Of a stretch of DNA of 64,000 bases, positions 29,633-42,900 are shown piece by piece (within the stretch, counting starts at the first letter, position 1; every line of letters starts with the position of its first letter). Under the pieces are notes generated by a model. That model searched no databases. It was not told the DNA's origin and saw nothing but the letters and a program-made list of their open reading frames with translations. This DNA comes from Struthio camelus. Its lineage: Eukaryota; Chordata; Aves; Struthioniformes; Struthionidae. The position numbers and the translations under genes were made by a program. The stretch is from contig NC_090964.1 of NCBI RefSeq assembly GCF_040807025.1, positions 6,806,214 through 6,870,213 on the forward strand. The letters run 5' to 3'.

Positions 29633-31374
29633 TCGGCTAGCCCCAAGCAGCGCCCTGTGCAGGGCCTCGGCAGGCAATTAAGGATCCCGCCCCAGATTAG
29701 TGTAATCCACCGTGGGAGTAGACTACACGGCCCTAAAGCATGCGAGGGCACTTTCGGAAAGAAGGCGGCAATTTGGCTTTAAGCGAGCGCGTTTCCGGCC
29801 TGCTCGCTCGGAGGCGAGCTGCGGAGGGGAAGGCAGCCGCGGGGCTCGGTGCGGAGCCAGCCAGCAGCCGCCCCGCTCCGGAGACGCGCGAGACCCCTAG
29901 AAACCCTTGGAGACCAGCGCTGCTGGTCCGCAGCCGAGCGCAAAGCGCTCCCGCGCGGGGGCCGGCCGGCCGAGCGCTGCAGCCCTCCTCGCCGAAACAC
30001 GCTGAAAGCCGCAGCTTTCCATTGCAAAAACGCGGGGCAGCGATTCCTGGGGGAATCTAGACTGCGCAGGCTCCAGCTCCGTCTCCAGGCCTGCAGATTA
30101 CATCCCTCGCAGCGCTAAAGCTGCAGTGTCCATGTTCATCCCCCCCTGGCCACCCCGGCCCCGTCTAACCGGGTGCCAAGCCGGGAGCCAGCTGTGCCGG
30201 GGGAGCCAGCCCCGGCCTCACCTCCCCAACGCCGCGGCGCTTTCCCAAGGTCAGCGCTCGCCTCTGGACCCAGCCCAGCTTCAGCGTGCTGCCCTTAAAC
30301 TTGGGCTGCTCCTTCGGCAGCCCGGCTCCCAGCCGCACTGGCGTTTCGGCTATTTATGCAGCCACGGCGGCTCTGCCCCGAGTGGGACCTCTCCGCAGGG
30401 GCCAGCTCAGAGCGACCCCCGGCCCCCGCCGGCCCAGCTAGCTGGTACCAGGCAGCCAATGGCTCAGCAGTAGCTCCGGTGTCTCGTTAGCCCCTGCCAA
30501 CAGGAGCTGAACGGCTGCCAGAGCGGGTTGAAATTGGCTAAGAGGCTGCAAAAACATTCTGCTCTACCGGTTTCATGAAAAATAAGAGGCTGGGTGAAGG
30601 GAAGAGCCCCGGATCCATGTGCGCCACTCAGGCAAAGGCTGCAGGGCCAGCTCAGCTCTAGCATTAGCGCGCTGAGTTCACCCCGGAAAGCACCTCCGAG
30701 CGTGGGAGAGCGTGCTGCAACGTGCACCTCGCCAGCAAGGGGCCGGCGAAGGACTCAACCCCCAGGAAACGCTACCGAGGGCCACTACGCGTCTCCTCCC
30801 TGCTGCGCCCCGCGATGCTCCAGGCAAGCTGGGGCTGGGCTCCCGAGCAGCTCCGTCATTGCACGCAGCGAGCGAGACGCTTGTGACCATCCCCGGGGGC
30901 GCTGGGAGGACGTTCAACAGCCCAGCTGCTCCCAGGGCTGCGGAGAACCTGCCCGTTCTCGAGTCCTCCCAGCCCTTCAGAGGGGGGCGAGTTTGGCCAA
31001 AGGCTGCTGTGACAAAAGCGGAGGGGTGCTGGGGTGCCCAGCGGACTCCGGGCGCTGCCCATGCTCCTTCTCCCGGTCCTCGGAGCGAGGCATGCGCCCT
31101 TTCCCCTTTGCAGGAGGGCGCAAAGCTCTGGAAGGCTGAGAGTTGCCTTAAGGCCACAGTTAGCGCCAAAGCCGAGTTTAGGGAGTTCTTGGCTCCCGGC
31201 CTTGTGGCCAACACAGCCAAAGGCAGAGGCAGGCAAACCCTCTCCGGCTTCGCCGGGGCTCGGCTCCCCCACCCCGCGCGGCGAGAGCATGCACAGGCAC
31301 GAGCCGCAGGGAGCAACGCCCCTGGCCTGCTACAGCAGAAGCCACATCGCTCGCGTACAGTAAATAGGAGAAAC

Positions 31375-31380
31375 TTTATT
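31375..31380 (-). terminator. Unassigned minus-strand AATAAA
   Basis: On the minus strand the context is TTTTGTAACAAAAATAAAGT, preceded by an AT-rich stretch in otherwise GC-rich DNA. It could be a distal poly(A) site for ZDHHC18 (about 5.5 kb after its stop) or mark an unannotated transcript. Confidence 0.35.
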
Positions 31381-33069
31381 TTTGTTACAAAAGTAAAAGG
31401 CATAAATAGAGTGCAAATCCTACTGGACTCTAAGCTTTGCCGGCGGGTTCAGTCCGGCCGTTCTGCAGCTAGAGAACTCGCCGCGTTGGCGGCCGGCGGA
31501 CCCGGCCTCCGCTGCGTCCTTCCGGAGACGCTGACGGCGCAGCGCAGGAAGGGGAGCGACTACACCGAGGCGACTGGTCAAGCTGCTGCTGTGCTCGAGG
31601 CCCTTTCCCCTCAAACTAGAGCTGCACTAAAACAAAACAGAAAACACAGAGCTCGCTGGGAAGTGCTTAAGGGTAAACTCCTAACGCGCGCTAACTACCT
31701 TCAAGGGAGGAGTGCCGCGGGCGCACGGACCCGGTGAAAGCAGCAGCTCAGAGACGGGCCGGCCAGAGGCCAGAAGCTGCGTAACGCGCCGCTGCCTCGG
31801 CTGTAGGCACGCTTGCGTGAAGCCTGCTGGTTTCGAAGGCCGGCTCGAACGCTACCCAGCATCTTCCAGGATCTGCTGGCGGGGAGACACCTTCCCTGGG
31901 GAGTAAGGCTAGGCACAGGGGCCACCTACGGCCTTGGCTCAGTTGCATGAGTCTCTGCAGTTGCAGGGGCCGGTAGGAGCCCCAGTTATTGCACTCGGAA
32001 GGGATGACGGTATGGCTTTAAGCTTTGAACCCGTGGGACGGCCGCCTCGGCCCCGGGGCGGGGGGGTTAGGGTTGGAAAGGCTTTTCCTTGTGCATGGCA
32101 GCGTTGGCCCCTCTCGTGGCGGGAGGGAGGCAGGCGCGCAGCCCTGGCACGTGGAGGCACACGTGGTGGTAATGGCTGTCGTTTCGGGGCTGTCCGTGGT
32201 GTCTCGGCTTCCCTTGGGGCGCTCCAAGAGAGGCAGAGGGCTGCAGTCCGCAAGAGCTCTTTAGTGCCCTGAACACACTGGCTTGCCCACGGCGCACGGG
32301 AAAGGGAAGGGAGGAAGAGAAAGAGAGGGTTAGTACCGGAAACACTGCAAGGAGAAGCAGGTAACAGGAAGCAGAGCAAAGAGGATCATCCAGGCTAGCT
32401 AGAGGAGAGAACGGCGTGGGATCGAACGAGTGCTGGGCCCGTCAGCGGTAGAGAGGTTGGACAGTGGTTTCCCCTACAGTTAAGCCCTGCCTGGGTGGAT
32501 GAGGTGCGTGAGACCCTTCACCGAAGACCAAGACGTGAGTTGTTAGTGCCCAACACGCTCACACATCATGCAGCAGGACTCCACCACGCTGAGCACGAGG
32601 GTCACAGCACCAGACAGCACACCGTGATGGGGGAAGACACCAGCACAACTTCCACAACATCAGCGGAGCGGGACAAACACCGCTAGACAGCCCGCGGGTG
32701 ACGGCCGCCTCGGCCAGGCCCGTGTAGAAGACGCTGCGGGATGCGGCAGCTCCGCGCAAGGGCTGGCGTCGCGGTCCAGAAACCCAGCCTGCTCTGCAGA
32801 CCACGCGGGGACGGCGGCGACGAGATAGGAGCAGGGAGGAAGGTCCGTCTCCGCTGGGTGGGGAGCGGCTCCGGCGACCCGGTTCTGGCAGACGTGAGCT
32901 CACGATGTGTTGCACGGATGGAGGGAGGAGGCAGGGATGTAAGCGTGGGAGGTGAGGGGCGGCCTCCGCAGCCCCCGGCACTAGGGACAGGATTCAAGCA
33001 ATGCTAATTTGCAACGTGCTTCAAAAGGAACTTACCTCCGTTGCGGGCACGTCGCAGGACGAACCTTGG

Positions 33070-33195
33070 GGTACAGAGAGCAAAACTGAGGCGCGGGGAA
33101 AGGAGGGGAGGGACTGACTGAACCACAAAGTGCATCAGTGGCAGAGCTGGGATTAGAAATCTGTTCCAGGCTCCCAGTCCTCAGTTCAGGCCACA
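33070..33195 (-). mobile_element. MIR-like SINE relic
   Basis: The string AAACTGAGGCGCGGGGAAAG, then CAGTGGCAGAGCTGGGATTA and GGCTCCCAGTCCTCAGTTCA, follows the antisense order of the MIR core (aaactgaggca ... agtggcagagctgggatt ... tgctc). The 'gtggcagagctgggatt' block is the diagnostic part. Confidence 0.65.
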
Positions 33196-34252
33196 GCTCG
33201 CTGTAAACACCAAATCTCTGCATCAGTTGGGGGCTCCCTGCAACCCCAGCAGCACCATTGCTCTACCGAGTACAAACCACCGCTGCAGTCCAGCCAGCAA
33301 GCACCTGCCTCTCCAGGCTCAACAAACCCGCTGCCCTGAGCCCCGTGGCTTCCTCCAGGCTGACCTGCAGCCGCATCGTTCTCCAAACACCGCCATGCAC
33401 ACCACCTGAACGCACACGAGCCAGTCGGCTCCGTCTCCTGCCAGGCCCCAGCGCAAGGCTGGGAGAAACCTTCCCTTTCTTCTCTCCAAGGCTGCGGGCA
33501 ACCCTCCTAGCACACAGCCCTGCACCGAGACAGCGAGCAGGGCTCGCCGTCCCCCGCGACGGTGGGAGTGTCGGCACACACAGATGTCTACACAACCGGT
33601 GGGTGATGGGCTCCGTGGACAGAGCTGGTCATGCAGTGGAGATGAGATGGGTCACTGGAGTGGATGACTGGGGGAGGAGAAGAAAGTGCTTTCTTACCAG
33701 CTAACCCTCAGAAAGCAGGGCTAACATCCAAGGAGGGGGTATATCCCATCAGGCTGTGCAGGAAATGGCAAAGTCCTGGCAGGCATCCTCCTGAGGAAGA
33801 CACCAGAGATTATGCACCTCAACATCTGCCAGTACAGTGTGAGCTGGGTTAGACAGGGACACCTCTGATCCTGGCACACCCATCTCTCACACTCGCTTGG
33901 TCCAGGGGTGAGAAAAGGACACTCTGCAGGAAGGTGTAATCAGAACTGTGTCAACTCCAGCAGCTGCAGGATGAAACCCTGCCCAGCCTGGAGACATGAG
34001 TCCGGAAAAAAAAGCCTCTTGGCTCTAGCAAGAGCCACGGCTCCACAAATTGCTGCTGGGCTCTGGTGCTAAGTGTACCTTGTGGCCCCATCCTGTGGGA
34101 AGTTCTAAGAGCTTCCAGGAGAGGTCTGTGGCTAACAAACAATCCAACTTCCACCTGACAGAGAGATGTTGACAACAAAGACACCTGCCCTCTTCCATCT
34201 CGAACAAAAAAAAACCAAAAAATGCAAGCAATTAACTCTTTAAAAATATAAT

Positions 34253-34258
34253 TTTATT
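34253..34258 (-). terminator. ZDHHC18: ZDHHC18 poly(A) signal
   Basis: TTTATT on the plus strand reads AATAAA on the minus strand in an A+T-rich context (CGCATAATAAAATTATATTT). It is the first canonical signal I found after the ZDHHC18 stop at 36910 and implies a 3' UTR of about 2.65 kb. Confidence 0.65.
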
Positions 34259-36909
34259 ATGCGAGTAACAAAAGAAACCAGTTTAAATAAAAGCAGGAAG
34301 GCGTTTGGCCCCCAATAGCACCCCCACACATTGCTCTCCCCAGCCTCAGGTAATCTCCGTTCCTCACTCCCTGAGCACCAGCCCCTCTCTGCACAGCTTG
34401 GCTTTCCTGCCCTGTCCCCAAGCCCGCCGCCAGAAGGTAGTGTCGAGGCTCTTTGACGACAGGGACATTGGGAACATCAGTGCAAGAGAAGCAGGGAGAT
34501 TACGGCACGGCAGCCAGCTCACTTCCTCTCCAGAAGCAACGCTGGCTTTTATGCTGTCACACTAAGGTGGCCTGGCTGGTGAACTGGGGCAGGAGATGGC
34601 ACAAAGCTCGGGGGCTGGGGCTTGCTGGGTCAAGCTGGCAGAGCGGCACTGGGAGCTTCCCCGAGTGCTCAGCCCCAGGCAGCGAGGGCCATCTGCTGGG
34701 ATCCGGTAGAAGTTCAGCCGCGGCCACATGCTCACCTCAACTTCCTGGCAAGAGGCAGGCCAGACAGGCTCCAGGGCAGCAACACCACCCTGAGGTACCT
34801 GCACGGAGAGTGCAGGCTTGCAGCACGCAGCTAACCAACTGCTGGTGGAAACCGTTGGACTTTGGACTGGTCACCAGGAGTAAACGAGGCAGATGTCAGC
34901 ATATCACGCTGGAGCCGCCCTACCCTCTCACAGCAACAGGGAGCTGTCAAGCTGCAGCTCTGGCTCTTCACAGAGGGGAAGGTAGAGCTAGTGGTCACAG
35001 CAAACAAGCACCAAGATCTCCATGCAGCAAGCCAGAAACATAAGGCAAAGGGCACCTTTCCAAGGTCCAAGAAGCAAAATGGTAATCCACTCAAAGAAAA
35101 AACAGCCCAGGAACTCGCTTTTCCACATCCCATCCCCAGAGAGGTAGGGGAAAAAGGCAAAGGGGCTCTTTTGATAGTAGGATTGGGGGTGTCTGTAGCA
35201 TCCCATAACTGACAACCGAACCGGGTTGCAAAGAGTGCCAGAGTCTTGGGAGGCTGGGAGGGAACTCTGAGAGCCAAGCAGCGGCCGCACTGCACGAGGC
35301 TGCCGCTCTGCGGTCCCCCTGCACACCCCGAAGCAGCACTGACAGCCTCGCTCCCCTCCACCTGCGCTAGCAGGGGCAGCTCCCTCCTGCACGTGGGCTG
35401 GCTCAGTCATTCACAGTGTGTAAAGCACAACGCCGGCTAATTCAGCGGCGACAGGCTGCCCCACGCACGTGCTGACTCTGCCTGAGGTTGAAATATATGT
35501 GTCTGACCCACAGAAACCTAACCAAGTAGCTTGACACAAAACGCTGCAAGTCTCTGCCCTGGTGCTAACACGCACAGCACTATCTACACCAAATATAAAA
35601 CGTTCTACATAGAAAAAAAATCTAGAAATTGTGCAAAAACATCCAGCAGCTTTTAATAACGCGATTCAAGTATTGCTAACAAGGTCTGTGACTCTCCTCT
35701 ACGCACACTCCAGTGTTAGTAACCTGCAGAGCTGGCTGCTCGGCCCAGCTCTCCCAGCTGCCTCTGCAGCCACAGAAGGCTGCTCACGACACGCTGAGAC
35801 ACACATAGGAATCGTTCCTGAGGCCCTGTTGACAGTCTTGCTCTAGTCTGCTGGCCGGAAACCCAAAACAAGAGCACAACATGAGGTTATCAGAGACCAG
35901 CACCCACTCACTGCTTCCTCTGTGTTACTCCAGCTAGGATGTGACCCTCAGGAATTCACCTACTCTTCTATTGCCTTTAAGTGTCCTACAGACAGGACCC
36001 AGCCAGGCTTTCCTGGCAAGCCGAGGTCAAATCCTACAACTGTCCCTTTCCAAGCAGCATCTCACCATGAGAGCTGCAGAACACTGTGTGCTTTTCCTTT
36101 TCCTCACGGAGACGAGGTTCTTCCTAACTTGTGTCCTTGCTGCAAAACATGCTCTTAATGGCTGAAAGAGCCCAAACACTCAGAGCTCTTCAGCACTCCC
36201 TCAGTGACCAGCCAAAAGTCAGACTCAACCAGCAGCTGGGACATCTAGCCAGCTTCTGCATCTGCTGGGAGCCAGAGAGACCTCTCAGGCAAACAGCCAC
36301 AACTTACCAAGGCACAGCAGCTTCCAGAAAAAAAAAAAAAAAAAAAGCTGCTCCCACAGCAGGCTGAGAACCCAGCCATTAAGACACAGAACCCCTCCAC
36401 CCTGGCACAGAGCAGGAGGTGGCATTCGTGGAAATATCAGGAATACCAACGAACTTCCTCCGTCATCAGCCCGAAAGATGAGACTTGACAGTATAACTCA
36501 GAGCATGAACCGTTTACCTGTCCCCACCTCCCACCCTTGGCCCACCTCATTATTCCTTGCAGCAAACACAGCAACTCTCTGGAGCAGACCCTTCAGGCTC
36601 AGAGGTCTAGTGGCTCTCCAGACCTATTTGCTTCCCAGGTGCAGTGAGGACCCCCTGCTTTCTGCTGGAGTCTGAGGGTCTCGCATGCTGTTATGCTCTA
36701 TCAGTCGAAAGTCCAGGCAGGCCACATCACAGTGAGACAAATAAACAAAAATAATAAATAAAAAAAAGGCAACGTATGGCTCGACCGAGTCTTTGGCAGC
36801 TCTGCATCACAGGGCTGTCCTGCCTGAGGCCAGGGAGATGATAATAGGGGAATGTACTGGCTGGAGTTAGGTGCAGGCACAACAGGCACTGGGCTACGTC
36901 ACAGCACCA
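34259..36909 (-). other. ZDHHC18: ZDHHC18 3' untranslated region
   Basis: This non-coding stretch lies between the ZDHHC18 stop codon and its inferred poly(A) signal. Besides an A run at about 36330-36347 and another A-rich tract near 36745-36768, I see no repeat or gene. Confidence 0.55.
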
Positions 36910-39900
36910 CTAGGGAATGCCTCCTACCATGCTGGTGTCAGTTTTGGCTCCAAAGGAAGGGATTTCACTCTTAGGACTGGACGGGGTCCCAACATCCGGC
37001 TGGATAAATCCTCTTCTGTCTATCAAACTGGAAAACAAAAGGGAAAGGATGCAAGGGGAGAGAAGTTACAACTCTCCGGAAATGAAGACTAGAAGCTACA
37101 CAGTAAATCAATCGGTTTCTGCAGAAAGAGATACCTGGCACAGAACAGGGGATTTAAAGCTTGGACAAAGGGAAGGAGTAAGTCTGGTAGTGAAAATTCC
37201 CTTCCTCCAGTCTCATGAGCACAGCCAAGTGAAGGAGCAGAAAACAGACTGCACTCAGTACAGTATCTCGGTCTGCTCAGCAACCCCAAGCAAGTGCCCC
37301 TCACCCCATGCTTTTCTAAGAACGGCTGCGTGCCTCCCTCCTAGCACTGAGTTTTAAAGCAGAAGGCCTTGATCCATTTGGTGTCGAGCAAACATGCTGA
37401 GAAGCTGCTGCCTCAGCTGGCCTTGGCAGCTAAGTCAACTCTATCCACAGTATCAGAACCCTCCTGACATCCAGACACCCCCATCACAAGGCTGGGAGCT
37501 CACATGCCACAGCTGTTCAGAGATGGGTCTCCCTGCGGGAGCTGCTAACCAAAGCATCAGCAGGAGCGGTTTGGACAACACAGCTTCCTGTCCATTAGGC
37601 AAGCCACAAACATCACACAAGCCACCAAACAGTCTTTAGTCAGTAAAAGCTTTGGGTCACCACAAACCCAAATGGGAACTGGTGATAGGACTTTACAACA
37701 GGAAAACAACATAAACGAGAAACGATTTGGAGTAAAATGCTACCCTCCCAGCACACAGCTTGGCTCCCTCAATCTGCAGACTTACCATTACCAAATAGCA
37801 GCAGTAGCATTTCAGCACCTCTAGACCAACCAAGAGCTTGGAGTACTTCAGAGAGCAGGACAGGACACGAACAGAGAACACTGACTTTAGCTATGTGGCC
37901 CTACTTGAAACTCAGACGCCTTCCCCTGCTGTTACATTACACTGAGTTAGCACCTCTGGGATGCTCTATATAAATCCAGATCGGATCTCGGCAAACAAAA
38001 TACTGTCTCAAGGAGACCTGCATGCCCTAAGACAGACCGAGAGCTCCAAGTCAGCATGCAGGTCCTCAAACCCAGCAGCCAAGTGCAAGACGACTCCAGT
38101 CTAACCGCCCAATTGCACCCTCTTGTGACAAAGCAGTGATAATTCTATGCTGCTCATGGGCCTGAAGGAAAAGCAGCTTGAAGGTGCCCATGCTTGAAGG
38201 TGTCCATGCTCCAGGTCCAAAGCTTTATTTCATTACACTTGGAGCGAACTGCCTGCCTTTGCCTCTCTTTTCATCGTTGTTCTGGTTAGCTCACAGGTAA
38301 GCAAATTTGGTAGGATGCTATTAAGCATTTCAGGCCATCTGAGTGTTGCTTAAAGATCAGGGTCTCCACACTGCCTGGCGCAGATCCCTGCTGATTGCTC
38401 GCCAAGAGTTAGTCTGACACTTGCTCCTTGCAGTACAGGAGGAAAAACATGCGCTAGGAAGTACTGCCACAACTGACGTCTACCATTTGCCAGCAAGCCC
38501 TTTGGTGCTGTTACTGTCCCCTTATTAAACCACAGGATGCTTAAGCTGCAAGTTCCACGAAACAATTACAACTGACCCAAACTCAGCAAGTTCAAACACA
38601 GAAGCAGCAACAAATCTTAAATCTTTTACATTTCTCCAGCCTTTCTCTGCAGAGTCTGGGAAACTGTTTCCCATCTTCATGGATGGGGGATGTTCATCAT
38701 CACAGGAGTACATGTGTTTGCCCGACACAATCTCTTGTGAATCATAATAAACCCGTGCTTTCTGGGGTCCTTCTCACAGAGCAGGATGCACTTCCCAACG
38801 CAGTGGAGGTCAAAAGCTCTTACCTGGGATGGAACGGTCCACACAGCACTGCACAGCAGTTTGTGAGGATACTTTTATGGCTGTAAGGATTAGCAAACTC
38901 TGAGCCCCTCTTATTTGACCAGGACCCTTTGATCTGAAAGGGAAAGGATGCGTGCAGATTAAGATGGGAAAGACATGATAAGAGATAAGAGATCTACATG
39001 ATAATAGAGTCAGTTCAAATCCTTGCTCAGGAGGCAAAAAGCTTCTGTCCTACTAAAAATATCCTCCTTCGCTTTAACAAGCAGGACAACTGCAGAAAGG
39101 CAGCCAGAGGAGACAGCAATATGCTCTCCTGCCTTTGCCAAGGTTCAACCTTGCAGCTACAAAGTTCCAAAGCTGTGCCCTCCTCGTGTTTCATGGCAGC
39201 TTGTCAGCATCATTGCCTTCAACTCCAGCCTCTTCTTCCCTCATCTTCTACCAGGCTGAAAGCTCACTGGAGCAGGGCTCCTAGCTAATGGTACCTTGCA
39301 TGCTCCTCAGGCTAAACAAACAGCAAGGGGATTCCCAGGCCATTCTGCTAACACAAGGAAACAATGTCATCTGCCCACACCCTGAGCAGCTGTCACTGGG
39401 ACTCGATTTCGAAACCCCAGTCACGCCAACCACGGGCACACAAGAGCGGGCAGATGCTATACCTGGCCTCAAGCCCCTGGCTGAAGCGAACCATTAACCA
39501 CCACGTTTCCTCTTTTTGTTTTTACTTCCTCTCCCCAGGTGCAGCCTAAGTCTGGCAATGTGGGCAGTGCAACCAGAGAAGCAATGGGCCATATGCTCTG
39601 GACTTGGTGCTTTGGTGCTCTCAGTACCAGGGTGCAACCTCCATTAGCTTCACTTACATGGCCTTGCACAGCTCTGCCAATACCTCCAAACATAATAGGA
39701 GAGGAGGGAAAAAAGCCACACACATTTCTTCTGCAGTGATGGAAGCCTCCAGCAAGCATTACAGGTACTTGTGGCCAGAAGGGTGAATTTTGATTCCTTC
39801 CAAGGATCAGACAGATCCTGCTTTTCCATACAGTCTGCCTTGCTCAGGGTACTCATTTGGCCATTCAAGGCTGCACGCACCACAGTCTTTAAGGTAAATA

Positions 39901-42900
39901 TCGTCAGAAGATGTCTGTACATTATTTGCCTATTACACTTGAGGAACTGACAGAGACAAAGGGACTTGCCCAGGGTCTCACAGGAAATCTGTGGTTAGGC
40001 AGGATGCTGAATTAAGATCACCCGTGTCCCAAGCTAAAACCCAAATCTCTGGGGGCGGTCTTCCTTTTTTAAAATCTCAGAACTCCAAATTTTAAACAAG
40101 ACCACATATAGACCAAAAAAAAAAAAAAAAAAACATGCGACCTTTCAAACGTTTCAGCTAGTTACTTCCTAGCCTGACGTGGCCAAGTAAAACGTGCTGC
40201 CCTCCCAACACAATGCCCCGCTGTTGTACATCACTTTCTCCCCACTCAGCTATCCGAACTAGAGCCTCAACGCCTTGGGCATGGGCTGTTTGCTTCGTTA
40301 TGAATTATCATAGGCAATGCAGACAGAACGCTTTACCCAGCGTACCGTACCAAGGCACCCAGTCAGGGACTCCCTGAAAACTTCACCTCTGCTTAGAAAG
40401 TAACAGGGCTGGCAGCCCCCCTTACACCTTTCAGAGCCGGCTCTGTGAACGGACAAGCATCCGGGTACTTACATCTTCATTCGTTGTCAAGTTGGAGGCG
40501 ACTAAGTAAGTATGAAAACCTGAGAGGCCCAAAATAGACCAGACTGAGAAAAAACAAATCACCAGCTCCAGCACAGTGAAAAAAGGAGTTAAGGAAACCT
40601 CAAAGAACAAAATCTTCCTGCAAGGAGAGGCAACGGGCTCTTTTGGGAAGACCACATGCACTGGGCCTTGAAAGCACCCTGGCTTCTGAGGGGTTGGCTG
40701 AGAAGCCCACACAACACATGTACGTGCCCACCCCTTCTTTTAGGGAAAGACTCCCCCCACTCCCAGCAAGGGGAGAGCATTTCAGTGATGACAGCAGGTA
40801 GGCCGCTACCTTCCCATTCCCTGTGCTGGTCTGAAGACATTCATCAATGCACAACCAACTCCAGTCATTCCCCTTTCCACATAATCTTGCAAACTGCAAA
40901 ACAAGTCTGTTACCAAACTTTAGTCGCTGCCACAACGAGCAGGGAACTGATAGTCCAACTGCGGCAGTGACCTAAACATGGATCTAAAGATCCTACCAGT
41001 TTGGTGGTGCTATCAGTCTACAAATGGAGAAGTGCCTGCCTGCCTGCCCCAATCAGGTAGCTAGGGGACTAAATTAGGCTTTGGAAAGTACATCAAGGTG
41101 CCCCTTGGAAAAGCTCATTGCACTACTGTGTGACACTGTCAGCGTTGCTGCACCAGGGCTCAACAGTCAGAGCAACTGATAGCATTAGAAGGATATCTCG
41201 CAGGCGTTGTCTTCAGAGTGGTGAGGAATCCATCTCTCTGAGAGCCTGCAAAGCAAAACGGGACAAGGAACTACGTTCCATCAGGCAGCCTTGCATCTCC
41301 AGCCAATCTGCTTCACTCCTGAGTACACAACCGCCCTCCCCCGCAGGCCAGACAGATCTGCCTGGCTGCCCATGACATATATTCAGTCTGTAACTTTGCA
41401 GAAATGTCAGTGAGCAGACACGGCTCCAAGAGGTTCAGGGCTGACAGGCAAGTCACTTTCCCTGCGAGATCCAGAGTAGATGCACCCAAAGCCCTTCAGC
41501 CCGCTGCTGCCCTAGCATCACATGTAAGTCATCTGCTCTGAAGAGAATAACCTAGTCACTAAGTGTTACAATTTCCCTGTAGTGAGGTGCAGGGTGGATC
41601 TGTGGCTCCCTGCAGTCTGAGACCCAGTTTACGCAGGCAGCCCTGCAGTGAAGAGCCTCATATTAAACCAGCAAAGGCCAGACCCTTCCCCCACTCTGTC
41701 CACTAAGAACAGAGGCCCTGCTGCAGCATGGAGTCACAAGTCACTCCTCTCCAGGAGCGCAGTGCTCATTGCTACTAGTAACCGCAGTACTTACGCAGAG
41801 TGAGGTGGGTGACAACACAGGCAAAAATGAAGGCTGTCAGGAAGGAGAGGGAGAGGATGAAGGCATAGAAGTAGCGATAGTTGCGCTTCCCCACACAGTT
41901 GCCCACCCAGGGGCAGTGGTGATCAAACCTCTCTGAAACAAAGGAACATCGTGAGAACTCCTGTCATCTCACACACAGTAACAGAGCAAACTCTGCTGAA
42001 CCTCTGCAAATCCAGAGGCTACAAACTGAGCTTCCACCTGCCACACTAAGATCAGAACCTCTTAGCAGTAATACATTAGCACAAGTTTCAACAAAGCACT
42101 GCAGCCTGCTCGCGTGCCCTTTTATAACACTAAAGGCCAAATCTTTCCTCTCTTCCAGCCCCACATAAATACAAACCTTGCGACTGGTAGCATCTACCAT
42201 TACTAAAACTGAAAGAAAGCAGGGAAAGTGCAGAGATGTTTTTCCACTCTCTGGCAGTAGTGGGTGTGTGCACCCAGCATCGCTGCTCCCCTTCTGTGCG
42301 TCAGTCCCCCCCTCCACCTTCTTCCGAGCAGAAAATAATTTTCAACGTTGTGAAGATACGCCTCTAAAACCACAGAATCTGCCTGGGAACCCAGAGCAGG
42401 TGCAAGACATCTGGAAACACTCCTGGCTGTTTTCTAATGAAAGGGTTGTATTTAAAACTAACAGGACTGCTGTAACTGTAGCGCAGGGGCGACTAACGCA
42501 AGTAAACTTATCCAATACAAAGCAGAAACATGCCCATTCCTCCAGAAGGCTCCCCTCCAAACACTGTCCCAGTCATGGCTGCTTTCCAGTGAGCCATTCT
42601 AATGTAAAGAGGAGTCACAATTTCCAAAACTATCCCCAAACACATGGGGCTCAGCAGCTCTCAGACTTCTCTTAACCAGAGTCCTTGGGATCCGGTAACA
42701 CTCTCAGGTCAGTCATCCCATCCATTCCTCAAGCTGCTCCTGCAGACAGCATAATGCACAGCCTCCGGTTGCACGCAGCGCACAACCAGGAGCCTACCCA
42801 TGGGGACTGAACTCAGTCACATGCCACCCTCTTGCCAGTTCAAGTTGCTCCTGCACAGCCAGACTGAGCAGGGAACCTCATGTCACCCTCACGTTTCCTG

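Larger units (their letters stand above)
29640..34240. other. SFN-ZDHHC18 intergenic region
   Basis: I find no protein-coding gene that I recognise here. 29700-31750 is CpG-rich with AT-richer breaks; 31750-34240 is mixed. A minus-strand AATAAA at 31380-31375 lies in a 3'-UTR-like setting and is listed separately, and an old MIR-like relic is near 33070-33195. Open frames up to about 340 codons occur in the CpG-rich part but lack family features. Confidence 0.45.

Noticed and set aside
27954-29677. Minus-strand open frames of 419-502 codons rich in Gly, Arg, Val and Lys
   Set aside because: They lie over the 19-bp minisatellite and are open only because the unit lacks stop codons. Several frames are open at once, and there is no family signature.
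40618-40712. Extension of ZDHHC18 exon 6 upstream to the AG at 40618 as the normal acceptor
   Set aside because: It would insert 14 residues absent from human, and exon 5 has no GT donor to pair with it. The U12 AC acceptor explains the junction exactly. Kept only as a possible alternative site.
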